From: Gloeocapsa sp. PCC 7428
GTDB lineage: Bacteria; Cyanobacteriota; Cyanobacteriia; Cyanobacteriales; Chroococcidiopsidaceae
Assembly: GCF_000317555.1 (NCBI RefSeq)
Contig: NC_019745.1
Span: forward strand, 4,340,001-4,404,000
DNA: 64,000 nt
Direction: 5' to 3'
Shown here: in pieces, positions 9,196 through 18,110 of the stretch
Layout: each line of letters begins with the position of its first letter
How positions within the stretch are numbered: the first letter of the stretch is position 1
The notes under the pieces: generated by a model
The model's database searches: none
Told to the model about the DNA's origin: nothing
Seen by the model: the letters and a program-made list of their open reading frames with translations, nothing else
Translations under genes and position numbers: made by a program

Positions 9196-9993
9196 ATGCC
9201 AAAACTTCAGGCTAACGGAATTGAATTATTCTACGACATTCAAGGCAAAGGCGAGCCGTTATTATTAATTCCTGGTTTCGCCTGCGACTCTGCCCACTGG
9301 GATTTATTAATGCCGTCACTCGTTGCGCAGTATCAAGTTATTCGTTTCGATAATCGTGGCATTGGACAAAGTTCTGTGCCTGATAGTCCTTACAGTATCA
9401 AACAAATGGCAGAGGATGCGGCAACACTACTAGAATACATCGGCGTGAGTAAAGTTCATGTTGCGGGTCATTCGATGGGAGGTCAAATTGCCCAAGAGTT
9501 AGTATTAGCACATCCAGAAAAGGTTTATAGCCTGATGCTACTGGCAACTTTTGCGTTATGCGATCGCCGATTCTGTAGCATTATCGAAACGCTTGGCGAT
9601 CTTCCACGTATTTTAGATCCCGAAGCTTACTTTTATGTAGTGTTACCTTGGGCGGTGAGTGAGGATTTTTACGCCACTCCTGGCGCTATCGAAGAAGCAC
9701 TCAAATTCCAATTAGAGTATCCTTTCCCGCCGACTCCCCACGGGTTGTATCATCAAAGTCGAGCGATTATTAACAGCGATACTTTAGACCGTTTACCGCA
9801 AATTACTTGCCCTACGCTAGTTTTGGTAAGCCAGCAAGATATTCTCACGCCGATCAAGTTTTCCAAACAACTTGCGCAAGGTATTCCCAATGCTGAACTT
9901 GTGATTCTGGAGCGTGGCGGTCATGATTTCTTAATTGATGCGCCCGATGCGGTGTCTACGGCAATACTGAACTTTTTAGCAAAGAATAGATAA
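9196..9993 (+). CDS. Alpha/beta fold hydrolase
   Basis: 265-residue serine hydrolase. IPGFACDSAHWD is the oxyanion region, RFDNRGIGQSSVPD follows, AGHSMGGQIAQEL is the nucleophile elbow with Ser, VLVSQQDILTP gives the acid Asp and ERGGHDFLIDAPD the His. The overall pattern resembles 3-oxoadipate enol-lactonase and other carboxylester hydrolases. The substrate is unknown. It is the last gene of the plus-strand run that begins with the quinone oxidoreductase, although the 107-base gap with a repeat tract before it may mean a separate promoter. Confidence 0.88.
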   Translation: MPKLQANGIELFYDIQGKGEPLLLIPGFACDSAHWDLLMPSLVAQYQVIRFDNRGIGQSSVPDSPYSIKQMAEDAATLLEYIGVSKVHVAGHSMGGQIAQELVLAHPEKVYSLMLLATFALCDRRFCSIIETLGDLPRILDPEAYFYVVLPWAVSEDFYATPGAIEEALKFQLEYPFPPTPHGLYHQSRAIINSDTLDRLPQITCPTLVLVSQQDILTPIKFSKQLAQGIPNAELVILERGGHDFLIDAPDAVSTAILNFLAKNR

Positions 9994-10010
9994 ACAAATC
10001 AACAAAATAT

Positions 10011-10414
10011 CTAATTATCCGACGGTGTAATTAAATTTAGCGCGTGATGGATGGTTTCTACTTTATTTACTCGTTGCTCTAATTCTTCCGGTTCATAACG
10101 CCCTTCTTCCACCTCTAATGAAGCCTCGTCAATTGCATTTAAATAAGCCTCCTCCAAGGTTTCAAGTAACTCCTCTGGTGCTAGATAGTAACCTCCTGCT
10201 TTACGACGCTTGTTTTCTCGCTGAATTTCTCGCACAGAATTACGAATGAAAACTTCCCAAGAACGAGTTGTTCGATTCTCTGCTTGCTGTTTGATGAGGT
10301 GTAGCAACAAAATTACTGCGTACACCCCATTTCTTCAAGTTCTTCAACGATCGCTAATGCACTAGGAATGTCATCCTTAAGCAGCATTTCTTTAAGAGTC
10401 AGCAGTTCTTCCAT
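10011..10414 (-). pseudogene. DUF29-like protein, frameshifted and internally shortened
   Basis: Two overlapping minus-strand frames look like one damaged gene. ATG at 10414 starts MEELLTLKEMLLKDDIPSAL..VEELEEMGCTQ and stops at 10313-10315. The rest continues from about 10325 in the -1 frame as YAVILLLHLIKQQAENRTTRSWEVFIRNSVREIQ to the stop at 10011. From memory, intact cyanobacterial relatives have about ten residues between EEM and YAVILLL, so a short deletion with loss of frame at the GGGG run (about 10325-10328) fits better than programmed slippage. The family (DUF29-like) has no known function. It lies convergent to the alpha/beta hydrolase gene. Confidence 0.7.
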
Positions 10415-10453
10415 AGCTTTAATTTTATTTTGAACCAACATGAATTGTAGATG

Positions 10454-10576
10454 CCCTACGACTAAAGTCGGGGCTATATAAACAAAGTGTGCCTGCGCAC
10501 ACTCTTAGTAAGAGTTTTAATTGATTGTAAGTCCACGCAGGTGGACTTCGTTTGTCTAGCGGCGAATGAATTCGCC
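10454..10576. repeat. Cluster of five short palindromes
   Basis: Consecutive inverted repeats: CGACTAAAGTCG (10459-10470), AGTGTGC-CTGC-GCACACT (10486-10503), ACTCTT-AGT-AAGAGT (10501-10515), AAGTCCAC-GCAG-GTGGACTT (10529-10548) and GGCGAATGAATTCGCC (10561-10576). Similar compound palindrome strings are frequent in Nostoc- and Chroococcidiopsis-like genomes. They lie just before the DinB gene. Confidence 0.7.
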
Positions 10577-10596
10577 AATGTCCTAAAGGAGAATCT

Positions 10597-11088
10597 ATGC
10601 TCACCCAGCATTTTCAATTATTAGCAAAATACAACACATTAGCAAATCGCAAACTCTACGAAGCTTGCGCTCAATTAAGTGATGATGAACGCAAACAAAC
10701 TCGTCCAGCGTTTTTTAAAAGTATTCATGGAACGCTAAATCATATTATGGTAGGCGATCGCATCTGGTTAGGACGTTTTGAGGGTAAATCAATGCCATCA
10801 ACTCATCTCGATGCAATTCTCTTCAAGAACTTTGACGAATTATGGCAAGTGCGTCAAGCCGAAGATCGGCGAATTGAAAACTTTGCTGCAAGTTTAACTA
10901 AGGAGTTTTTAAGCAGCACAATTCAGTATACAAATAATTCTGGGCGAGTCTGTAACGATCCTGTTGATTTACTTGTCGCCCACTTTTTTAACCACCAAAC
11001 ACATCATCGCGGGCAAATTCACGACATGATTAGCCAAACAACAATAGCCCCACCATCACTTGATATGCATCGTATCATTCGACCTTGA
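10597..11088 (+). CDS. DinB family protein
   Basis: 163-residue four-helix-bundle protein of the DinB/YfiT superfamily. The three metal-binding histidines can be seen: one in SIHGTLNHIMVGDRIW and two in HFFNHQTHHRGQIHDMI near the C terminus. Members act as metal-dependent, thiol-linked transferases or have no known role. The name comes from a Bacillus DNA-damage gene and does not imply repair. A clear ribosome site (AAAGGAGAA) precedes the ATG. It sits between the detoxification run and an MFS exporter, which suits a thiol-transfer role, but that is inference. Confidence 0.9.
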   Translation: MLTQHFQLLAKYNTLANRKLYEACAQLSDDERKQTRPAFFKSIHGTLNHIMVGDRIWLGRFEGKSMPSTHLDAILFKNFDELWQVRQAEDRRIENFAASLTKEFLSSTIQYTNNSGRVCNDPVDLLVAHFFNHQTHHRGQIHDMISQTTIAPPSLDMHRIIRP

Positions 11089-11107
11089 CTCTACATTCCT
11101 TCACGCT

Positions 11108-12376
11108 CTATTCCTCTTGCTCATCCCAAGCTTCTGCTGCTTTAATTTCTGCCTCTTCTTTAGGAGCCTCTGAGCGAAACAAAGGAATTGCGGCAAAGGC
11201 TGCTAGCAATTGTATTGTACTAAAAATAGCCAGCGTCGAACCAAAGCCCCAACGAAGCGCCTCACCAAATAAAAAACTACCAATTCCAAATCCAGTGAAG
11301 AGTGTAAAAACTTTGAACCCCATTGTTTGCCCTAGACTTCTTGCAGAACCTAGGTCTGTCACAATTCCTGCAAATAACGGCTGAGTGAGGTCATAGCCAA
11401 GCGACAAAATCAGAATGGCGGTAGTCGTCAATGTCAAGGGAATCTGGAAGATCATCATAAACCCTGCTAGAGCAGCTATGCCAAGTCCTGGTGGGATGAG
11501 CCATCTACGTCCCCAACGATCCACCGCTTTGCCAATCATTGGACTAAAAATCAAACCTGGAATGCCATATCCAAAAATGGCTAGCCCGATTCTCGCCTCT
11601 CCCAAGTTGTAGCGCTGCAACAAGTAAAGTCCTAGCCAAGTGTAAACTCCTGAGTGAAAGATCGCATTCAAAAAAACATAGATGTAAGTCCGCTTTCCGC
11701 GCCAAGTTGACAGTACACTGCGATAGCCTGCAAAAACCTGACGAATCGAGTGTAGTGACTCAGCTTGTGGAGTATCAAACAGTGCTTCATAACGGTGCAA
11801 GCGCCAGAGAATAATTGCTGCTGCGATCGCAGTCCCAACAAATAGTATCTGCCAGCCTATAAAGGGTTCAAGAATTGCTCCACCCGCAGAGCCGAAAGCC
11901 ATACCACCCTCCATATAAGCAAAGACCATCCCTAACATCTGTCCTCGTTCGCGAAAGGGAAATAAATCTCCAATCAAGGCAAATGTTAGTGGTATGACCC
12001 CACTAGCACCTAATCCAGTTAAAAGACGCCAGAGAACCATTTGTGAGGCAGATTGGGCTGTTGCTGTCAGTGCGGTACAAATAATAAAGATACAAACTGA
12101 AGCACGCATCACGGGCCAGCGACCGAAACGATCCGAAAGGATTCCGTAAAAGAGGGCTGCTAGCGCATAAGCAAGCATATATGCTGGGACAATAAAGCCA
12201 ATCTCTTGCTCTGGAACTTGAAAAATTTCTGCTAGACGCGGGATAAGTGGTGCAATCATATATCCCTGCAAAAAAATCAAGCCTGCGGCGAGAGAAAGCC
12301 ATAAAAACAAACGATGATGTTGCTTTAGCCTTTGTTTGCGGTTAGCCTCTTCTACATGAACCCTACGGTCAGCCAT
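11108..12376 (-). CDS. MFS transporter
   Basis: Integral membrane protein of 422 residues with about 12 hydrophobic segments. Motif A between helices 2 and 3 reads GILSDRFGRWPVM, and GLGASGVIPLTFALIGDLFPFRERG resembles the helix 4-5 region of the drug:proton antiporter branch. It is probably an exporter, but the substrate is unknown. The gene is divergent from a MerR gene (190 bases between starts), with an ATGCAA-TTT-TTGCAT inverted repeat in between. The N terminus is charged (MADRRVHVEEANRKQRLKQ) and cytoplasmic. Confidence 0.92.
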   Translation of the reverse strand: MADRRVHVEEANRKQRLKQHHRLFLWLSLAAGLIFLQGYMIAPLIPRLAEIFQVPEQEIGFIVPAYMLAYALAALFYGILSDRFGRWPVMRASVCIFIICTALTATAQSASQMVLWRLLTGLGASGVIPLTFALIGDLFPFRERGQMLGMVFAYMEGGMAFGSAGGAILEPFIGWQILFVGTAIAAAIILWRLHRYEALFDTPQAESLHSIRQVFAGYRSVLSTWRGKRTYIYVFLNAIFHSGVYTWLGLYLLQRYNLGEARIGLAIFGYGIPGLIFSPMIGKAVDRWGRRWLIPPGLGIAALAGFMMIFQIPLTLTTTAILILSLGYDLTQPLFAGIVTDLGSARSLGQTMGFKVFTLFTGFGIGSFLFGEALRWGFGSTLAIFSTIQLLAAFAAIPLFRSEAPKEEAEIKAAEAWDEQEE

Positions 12377-12448
12377 AATCTTCCTCTAAACTACGGGTTT
12401 TCTGTGGGCTGCGCTTGCTAGCGTGTCTTTGAGATGATTGAGCGCCCT

Positions 12449-12463
12449 ATGCAATTTTTGCAT
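12449..12463. promoter_or_regulatory. Inverted repeat ATGCAA-TTT-TTGCAT in the MFS/merR interval
   Basis: A perfect 6+6 inverted repeat with a 3-base centre lies about 75 bases before the MFS start. It could be a regulator site for the transporter. No known consensus is claimed. Confidence 0.35.
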
Positions 12464-12528
12464 CACGCGTATATTTTACAATTCATCGTTATTTTGTTAT
12501 TACGCTTTCAATTTTTTCTGAAAAAGGC

Positions 12529-12559
12529 TTGACTTAGAGCGCACTCTAAGTTCTAAGGT
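12529..12559 (+). promoter_or_regulatory. MerR-type promoter with 19-bp spacer and dyad operator
   Basis: TTGACT (12529-12534) and TAAGGT (12554-12559) are separated by 19 bases, the overlong spacer typical of MerR-activated promoters. The spacer holds the dyad ACTTAGAGCGCACTCTAAGT (12532-12551), with 8-base arms CTTAGAG/CTCTAAG plus one pair. This is close in form to operators of AdhR/NmlR-like regulators. Transcription would start near 12566, next to the ATG at 12567. Confidence 0.8.
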
Positions 12560-12566
12560 GATATTC

Positions 12567-12974
12567 ATGGACACGGACATTCGACAAGTTGCAGCGCGAA
12601 CGGGTTTAAGTGTGCATACATTGCGCTATTACGAGCGTAATGGGCTACTTGAGCTAGTCAAAAGAGGAAGCAATGGGCATCGCCGTTACTCAGCAGCAGA
12701 TATTGCTCGAATTGAATTTTTAACGCGATTACGGGCTACAGGAATGCCAATTCGTCAAATGCAGCAGTTTGCTAGCTTGTTACGGGAGAAACCAGAAGCA
12801 ATCAGCGATCGCCGCGTAATCCTAGAAGCGCATGAACTTGAAGTCCAAAAGCGGATTGCCGAACTTCAGCAAAACCTAAAGGTGATTCAGTGGAAAATTC
12901 AACACTATCAGGAGTTAGAAGCACAACAAAGCGTCTCGCCTAACTACTCAACCCTCAATTCTGGGAAGTTCTGA
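12567..12974 (+). CDS. MerR-family transcriptional regulator (AdhR/NmlR-like)
   Basis: Regulator of 135 residues with the winged helix-turn-helix DIRQVAARTGLSVHTLRYYERNGLL and GHRRYSAADIARIEFLTRLRATGMPI, then a coiled coil (IAELQQNLKVIQWKIQHYQELE). It has no cysteine. I start at ATG 12567 because the in-frame GTG at 12558 lies inside the -10 box of the promoter described above. The next gene on the same strand is an aldo/keto reductase, the classic partner of AdhR-type regulators, which respond to aldehydes and other electrophiles. The likely role is self-regulation and control of the reductase, perhaps also of the divergent MFS gene. Confidence 0.9.
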   Translation: MDTDIRQVAARTGLSVHTLRYYERNGLLELVKRGSNGHRRYSAADIARIEFLTRLRATGMPIRQMQQFASLLREKPEAISDRRVILEAHELEVQKRIAELQQNLKVIQWKIQHYQELEAQQSVSPNYSTLNSGKF

Positions 12975-12980
12975 AGTTAA

Positions 12981-13010
12981 AGTCCCCACAAGTGGGGGAT
13001 TTAGGGGGCT
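12981..13010. repeat. AGTCCCC..GGGGGATTTAGGGGGC dispersed repeat
   Basis: A G-rich hairpin (AGTCCCCAC/GTGGGGGA) followed by TTTAGGGGGC. Relatives lie at 40954-40982 (inverted) and 41045-41074 (direct), so it is a dispersed element in this genome. It lies between the MerR and aldo/keto reductase genes. Confidence 0.6.
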
Positions 13011-13070
13011 ATTAGAAATATCGCTAAAGCGATGTCAAATTACATTCGTGAAACAAATCTAAGAGACAAC

Positions 13071-14040
<970 letters not shown>

Positions 14041-14051
<11 letters not shown>

Positions 14052-14838
14052 TTGCTGCTTTTAAACTTTGGCAAAATTCCCCGATTGCTTGCAATCCTGC
14101 TTGCGGTGTACTGTCTGCTAAGCGCTTAACAATCGCACTCCCGACAATCACGGCGTCTGCACCTGATTCGCGTACTTGTCGCGCTTGTTCGGGTGCAGAA
14201 ATGCCAAATCCTACTCCAATCGGTTTATCAGTGTAACTACGTATTTGTTTGAGTAATTCAGGGACTCGCGCTTCCATTTGCGATCGCATTCCGGTAACGC
14301 CCGTTACGCTGACTAAATAAATAAAACCTTGCGAAGCACGCGCGATCGCTTCAATTCGTTCTAGGGAACTCGTGGGAGCCACTAATAATATCACCTCAAT
14401 CCCCACCTCTTGCGCAGGTTCAAGCAGTCCTTCAGCTTCTTCTAGCGGCAAATCAGGGACAACTAAACCGGCGACACCAGCATCCGCAATTTGTTGTAGA
14501 AATGTCTTGATTCCTCGATTTAATATTGGGTTGTAATATGTAAATAAAATAATGGGCGATCGCAGTGCAGGGCTGACCTGACGCACAATTTCTAAAACTT
14601 GTTCGAGGCGCGTTCCTTTTTGCAGCGCCCGACTTGCTGCGGCTTGAATGACAGGTCCATCTGCCAGCGGATCGGAGTACGGTACTCCGAGTTCAATCAT
14701 ATCTGCACCAGTAGCATCTAAAACCCGCAAAGCTTCAGCAGTTGTATCCAAGTCTGGATCGCCAGCAGTCACAAAGGGAATTAAAGCACAAGCACCGCGC
14801 GATCGCAAGCGCTTGAAGCAATCAGAAATTGAGTTCAT
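14041..14838 (-). CDS. trpA: Tryptophan synthase alpha chain
   Basis: Cleaves indole-3-glycerol phosphate to indole and glyceraldehyde 3-phosphate and passes indole to TrpB. 265 residues, normal length. The signature [19 protein letters not shown] carries the catalytic Glu and Asp. FTYYNPI, the phosphate loop VGFGIS and [10 protein letters not shown] are all present. It forms a minus-strand group with ndhL and a DUF3007 gene, a neighbourhood recalled from many cyanobacteria. trpB is not in the window, as is usual in cyanobacteria with scattered trp genes. Confidence 0.97.
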
Positions 14839-14881
14839 TTTTCAACAGTAGTGTCGGCGACCAAAGACAACATCCAACACT

Positions 14882-15208
14882 TTACACCTTCGAGGAGGAA
14901 TCGCGGGATTGGTTTTCTTGTTCAATCTCTGCTTGTAATTTTGCTAATTCTTCGGGTGTGAGTTCTTCTAACCTTTTTTGCAAAAATGCTTCTTCGTAAT
15001 TTTGTCGTTGCTGGTGATACGTCATGTCTTGTCGCATGACTCTCGTGAGATAAGTTACTAACCATCCCACTAAACCACCGACTAACAAAGCTTGGCTCCA
15101 CACGCCCGCTGTAAGGCTATCTACACCCACTACCTGCAAGATGACATAAACAACACCACCTGCAACAAATACGCCTAGCCCAATACCAATAACCGTAATT
15201 CTATTCAT
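14882..15208 (-). CDS. DUF3007 family membrane protein
   Basis: 108-residue protein with two N-terminal membrane segments (about 5-27 and 33-57), then a charged helical tail ending in EELTPEELAKLQAEIEQ. The family is found in cyanobacteria and plastids, and its gene often sits between ndhL and trpA, as here; the stop of ndhL is 3 bases upstream of this start. A link to NDH-1 or thylakoid membranes is possible but unproven. Confidence 0.85.
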   Translation of the reverse strand: MNRITVIGIGLGVFVAGGVVYVILQVVGVDSLTAGVWSQALLVGGLVGWLVTYLTRVMRQDMTYHQQRQNYEEAFLQKRLEELTPEELAKLQAEIEQENQSRDSSSKV

Positions 15209-15211
15209 GGT

Positions 15212-15463
15212 TTAACTAGAAATTTGCCGACGCTGGGGGCGAAAATTCATAAACGGTGCAAGGAGTAATAACCCTGGAAAGAAAAAGAACACGAGGAAAT
15301 ACATAAAGCCCCGCTCAAACGATGTCGCGTTATACCAACGCAGTTTTAGATACAGCATAATCGCTAAAGGAACAACAAGCAGATACGCCCCCGCCAGTAC
15401 CAAATACAGTAGCGCGATCGCGATCGGTTGGTTTTGGTTGAGATACTCTAGTAAGCTATCCAT
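15212..15463 (-). CDS. ndhL: NAD(P)H-quinone oxidoreductase subunit L
   Basis: Small subunit of the photosynthetic NDH-1 complex, which drives cyclic electron flow and respiration in thylakoids. 83 residues with two or three hydrophobic helices ([23 protein letters not shown] and [18 protein letters not shown]) and the conserved [16 protein letters not shown] segment. First gene of the ndhL-DUF3007-trpA group. Confidence 0.93.
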   Translation of the reverse strand: MDSLLEYLNQNQPIAIALLYLVLAGAYLLVVPLAIMLYLKLRWYNATSFERGFMYFLVFFFFPGLLLLAPFMNFRPQRRQISS

Positions 15464-15696
15464 TGAACTCGCGTAAATCGTTTGTTTTTAGCTATTCTAC
15501 CGCTTTTCTCTCTCGCTGCTGTGAGTAAAGCAGTAATCCAGCACAGGAATTAGCGATTAAAGCTATTTCCTAACCCCCGACCCCTCCTTATAGGCGATCG
15601 CAAAATTTTTTTGCTAAAGTTGTTGCATAGATTGCAATTTAATGGTGCAATATACAAACGGGACAGTTGTTAACACAGCAACCCAAACCTCAATAA

Positions 15697-16048
15697 GGGG
15701 GCGTGGCGGAATGGTAGACGCTACGGACTTAAATAATTGAGCCTTGGCAAAGAAATTTGTCAAGTGACTGCTCTCAAACTCAGGGAAACCTAAATCTGAT
15801 ATCCAGATACGGCAATCCTGAGCCAAGCCGAAAAGTAGGCAATGCGAAAGTGAGTCTAGAATTATTATCACTTCTACTCACTATTTTTCGGAAGGTGCAG
15901 AGACTCGACGGGAGCTACCCTAACGTTTAGCCGAGGGTAAAGAGAGAGTCCAATTCTCAAAGCCTAGTCAGGCAGTAGCGAAAGCTGCAAGAGAATGAAA
16001 ATCCGTTGACCGTAAAAGGTCGTGAGAGTTCAAGTCTCTCTGCCCCCA
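15697..16048 (+). tRNA. tRNA-Leu (UAA), interrupted by a group I intron
   Basis: The exons are 15697-15730 and 15998-16048. Joined, they give a 7-bp acceptor stem starting GGGGGCG and ending TGCCCCC plus discriminator A, a D arm (GGCGGAATGGTAGACGC), an anticodon stem ACGGA/TCCGT with loop CTTAAAA, a long class II variable arm (GACCGTAAAAGGTC) and a T arm with GTTCAAG. The anticodon is UAA, split after its first base, the site known for the tRNA-Leu(UAA) intron of cyanobacteria and plastids. CCA is not encoded. Confidence 0.96.
15731..15997 (+). ncRNA. Group I self-splicing intron of tRNA-Leu(UAA)
   Basis: 267 bases. The intron ends with G at 15997, as required, and follows a U at 15730. Core elements can be seen: P (ACTCAGGGAAACC, about 15779-15791), Q (CAATCCTGAGCCAAGCC, about 15813-15829), R (GTGCAGAGACTCGACGGGAGC, about 15896) and S (AGAGAGAGTCC, about 15942). 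This is the ancient group IC3 intron of the cyanobacterial/plastid lineage. No endonuclease gene is inside. Confidence 0.94.
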
Positions 16049-16074
16049 TACCAAAAACTATAATCTAATTAGGT

Positions 16075-16104
16075 AAAACCCTCTGATCGAGAGGGTTTTA
16101 TTTT
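16075..16104 (+). terminator. Hairpin terminator after tRNA-Leu
   Basis: AAAACCCTCT (16075-16084) pairs perfectly with AGAGGGTTTT (16090-16099) around a 5-base loop, followed by ATTTT. It is a good intrinsic terminator 26 bases after the tRNA. Confidence 0.85.
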
Positions 16105-16360
16105 GAAGTTAACTGATTTTATAAGGTAATTGGATAGGTCACGACAACTGAGTAAAAAAACTTATGATGACATCACAATTCAATTAGTGGTTGATCGCTG
16201 GCTACGATTCGCCTTTAGCCGTAATCTATCACAGCAGTTTTGGGGTAAAAACTGTAACTATCAGCAAGGCTCTGTAGCACAGACAACCTTGGATTATAGT
16301 TAGCCATCTCCAACACTAAATTCAGGCTGTCTTTATCTTTATTTGCTTATCTTACGTACT

Positions 16361-16678
16361 ATGAAAACTTATCGAATTGAACTTGTTAACCGCAACCACT
16401 TTGTTGTTGAAGTTGCAGAAAATCAGTACATTTTAGATGCAGTTGAAGCCGCAGGATTACGTTTACCTGTAGGTTGCCGTTATGGTGCTTGTATTACCTG
16501 CGCTGCACATTTGGTTGCAGGAAAAGTTAATCAATCACAAGGGGTTGCCTTAAAGGCATCACATGAAGGAATGGGATATGTTTTATTGTGTGTTGCTTAT
16601 CCACAATCTGATTGTAAGCTGGAAGTAGGTCTCGAATCGCAAGAGCAACTTTACGTTAATCCTTTTAAAGGTTGTTAG
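16361..16678 (+). CDS. Plant-type [2Fe-2S] ferredoxin
   Basis: Small soluble electron carrier of 105 residues. The cluster cysteines follow the plant-type pattern CRYGACITC (C-x4-C-x2-C) with the fourth in VLLCVAYP about 29-30 residues later. ATG 16361 gives MKTYRIELVN, the first beta strand; an upstream in-frame codon at 16343 would add six residues. It lacks the strongly acidic surface of the main photosynthetic PetF and has a short C-terminal extension (SQEQLYVNPFKGC, with an extra Cys), so it is probably one of the minor ferredoxins. It stands alone, with no obvious redox partner next to it. Confidence 0.92.
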   Translation: MKTYRIELVNRNHFVVEVAENQYILDAVEAAGLRLPVGCRYGACITCAAHLVAGKVNQSQGVALKASHEGMGYVLLCVAYPQSDCKLEVGLESQEQLYVNPFKGC

Positions 16679-17203
16679 TATGCTATCACTTGCAGCTTTA
16701 CTCTTAATAAAGACACCAACTAAACCAATAATACTAAAGTAAGACTAAATAAAAACAATAATCATGCTGATTAAACGACTATAGCTGATGCTTCCTAAAT
16801 TTTGGGAAAGATTAAACGACATCAGCCTTCTACTCTGTAAGTATTACGACCATTATTTTCTTCCTTACGAAAGTCTTTGAAAAGCGGCACCGAGGACAAT
16901 TGTCCTCGGTGCTTCAACTACAACGCTATGTAGTTAAAAAAATACAATTACTATATTATCTTAAGTCATAGCAAAATACAAGCAATATTTTGTTTTTTGG
17001 CAAATTATTTGAGTGGAATTTTCAAAGAAGTAAAAATTAATTCGCTTAATTTTTACGACGAACTCATTCAAATTAATTTAAAATTAAAATATTGCCTTTT
17101 GAAGAAACTTGATTATTATCAAAAGATACTTTATTTAAGTGGAAATAAATTCTTGGATCTTGCGCAACTGTTCTTGCGGCAATTACAGAAGGCGAGAAGT
17201 ATC
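16679..17203. other. Intergenic region with a long palindrome
   Basis: About 525 A+T-rich bases. The open frame that leads into the AraC gene covers 16997-17203 but has a TTG first codon and A+T-rich, Lys/Ile/Leu-rich content, so I treat it as leader. A 26-bp palindrome at 16887-16912 and a weaker stem (AACTAC..GTAGTT, about 16916-16937) are the only structures seen. Confidence 0.4.
16887..16912. repeat. Perfect 26-bp palindrome
   Basis: The 13-base arm GCACCGAGGACAA is followed directly by its exact complement, with centre AATT. With no loop and no T tract it is a poor terminator for the ferredoxin gene. It could be a cruciform or a dimeric protein site upstream of the AraC gene. Confidence 0.6.
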
Positions 17204-18064
17204 ATGGCAACATTAATTCATGCCGTACCGATTGTTTCTAGTCGGGCGCTTGGTTGGAAACCGCTAATTGCTGAAGAATTTCAGCAACCACCAGGAGGAA
17301 TTGACACCCCAGAAGCTTGGGAGGGACACGCGATCGCATTGTGTCTTGCGCCAAAGCCGCATCGCATTTTTCAATCTGTAGGCGATCGCCGTTATATGGG
17401 AGTTTACAGCAAAGGCGATATTTCGATTACACCTGCGGGGCTGCCAGCAGCGTATCGCGCTGAAGGTGAAGATCGCTATTTACAGATTCAGCTAAAGCCA
17501 CAGTTTTTTCAACAAGTGGCTGCGGAAGCGATGGAAATTGATACCGCGTGCATTGAACTTGTCACAGAATTTCGCGTACGCGATTTGCAAATTGAACAAA
17601 CGTTGATGATGTTACGCGCTGAACTCCACAAAGGCGGTGGTTGGGTAGGGCGACTTTATGTCGAGTCGCTGGCGAATCTGTTAGCGGTGCATTTGCTGCG
17701 CGAATATTCGACGACGCAACCGCGTGTGACGCATGACGGAGGTGGATTAGGCGATCGCAAATTACTGCAAATTTCCGAATACATCAACGCGCATCTCGAT
17801 CAAGATATCCAACTTGCGGATTTAGCACAATTAGTCGGAATGAGTCAATTTCACTTCAGTCGCTTATTCAAACAATCGATGAAGCTTTCGCCGCATCAAT
17901 ACTTACTACAGCAGCGCATCGAACGCGCCAAGCAGTTACTCAAAACAACAAAATATTCGGTTGTTGAAATTGCTTTACAGTGTGGTTTTAATAGTCACAG
18001 TCATTTGAGCAAGCAATTCCGCCAGTTGACAGGGATGACACCAAAAGCGTACCGAGCAAATTAA
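17204..18064 (+). CDS. AraC-family transcriptional regulator
   Basis: Regulator of 286 residues. The C-terminal ~100 residues hold two helix-turn-helix motifs: DIQLADLAQLVGMSQFHFSRLFKQ and YSVVEIALQCGFNSHSHLSKQFRQLTGMTPKAYR, the latter being the AraC signature. The N-terminal part (to about 180) is a cupin-like sensor with no close match that I recognise. I start at ATG 17204 (MATLIHAVPIVSSR) because the longer frame from TTG 16997 is A+T-rich and unlike coding DNA. The next gene on the same strand, an esterase, begins about 46 bases later and may be a target or partner. Confidence 0.88.
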   Translation: MATLIHAVPIVSSRALGWKPLIAEEFQQPPGGIDTPEAWEGHAIALCLAPKPHRIFQSVGDRRYMGVYSKGDISITPAGLPAAYRAEGEDRYLQIQLKPQFFQQVAAEAMEIDTACIELVTEFRVRDLQIEQTLMMLRAELHKGGGWVGRLYVESLANLLAVHLLREYSTTQPRVTHDGGGLGDRKLLQISEYINAHLDQDIQLADLAQLVGMSQFHFSRLFKQSMKLSPHQYLLQQRIERAKQLLKTTKYSVVEIALQCGFNSHSHLSKQFRQLTGMTPKAYRAN

Positions 18065-18110
18065 ATTTATTAGGATTATGTAGGAGAGTCTAAACACAAG
18101 GAGCAAAGTT

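Noticed and set aside
15614-15871. Minus-strand open frame of 85 codons
   Set aside because: It lies across the tRNA-Leu(UAA) exon and its group I intron and has no protein-like pattern.
16997-17203. N-terminal extension of the AraC gene from TTG 16997
   Set aside because: The stretch is A/T-rich, lacks a ribosome site and is followed by a better ATG at 17204.
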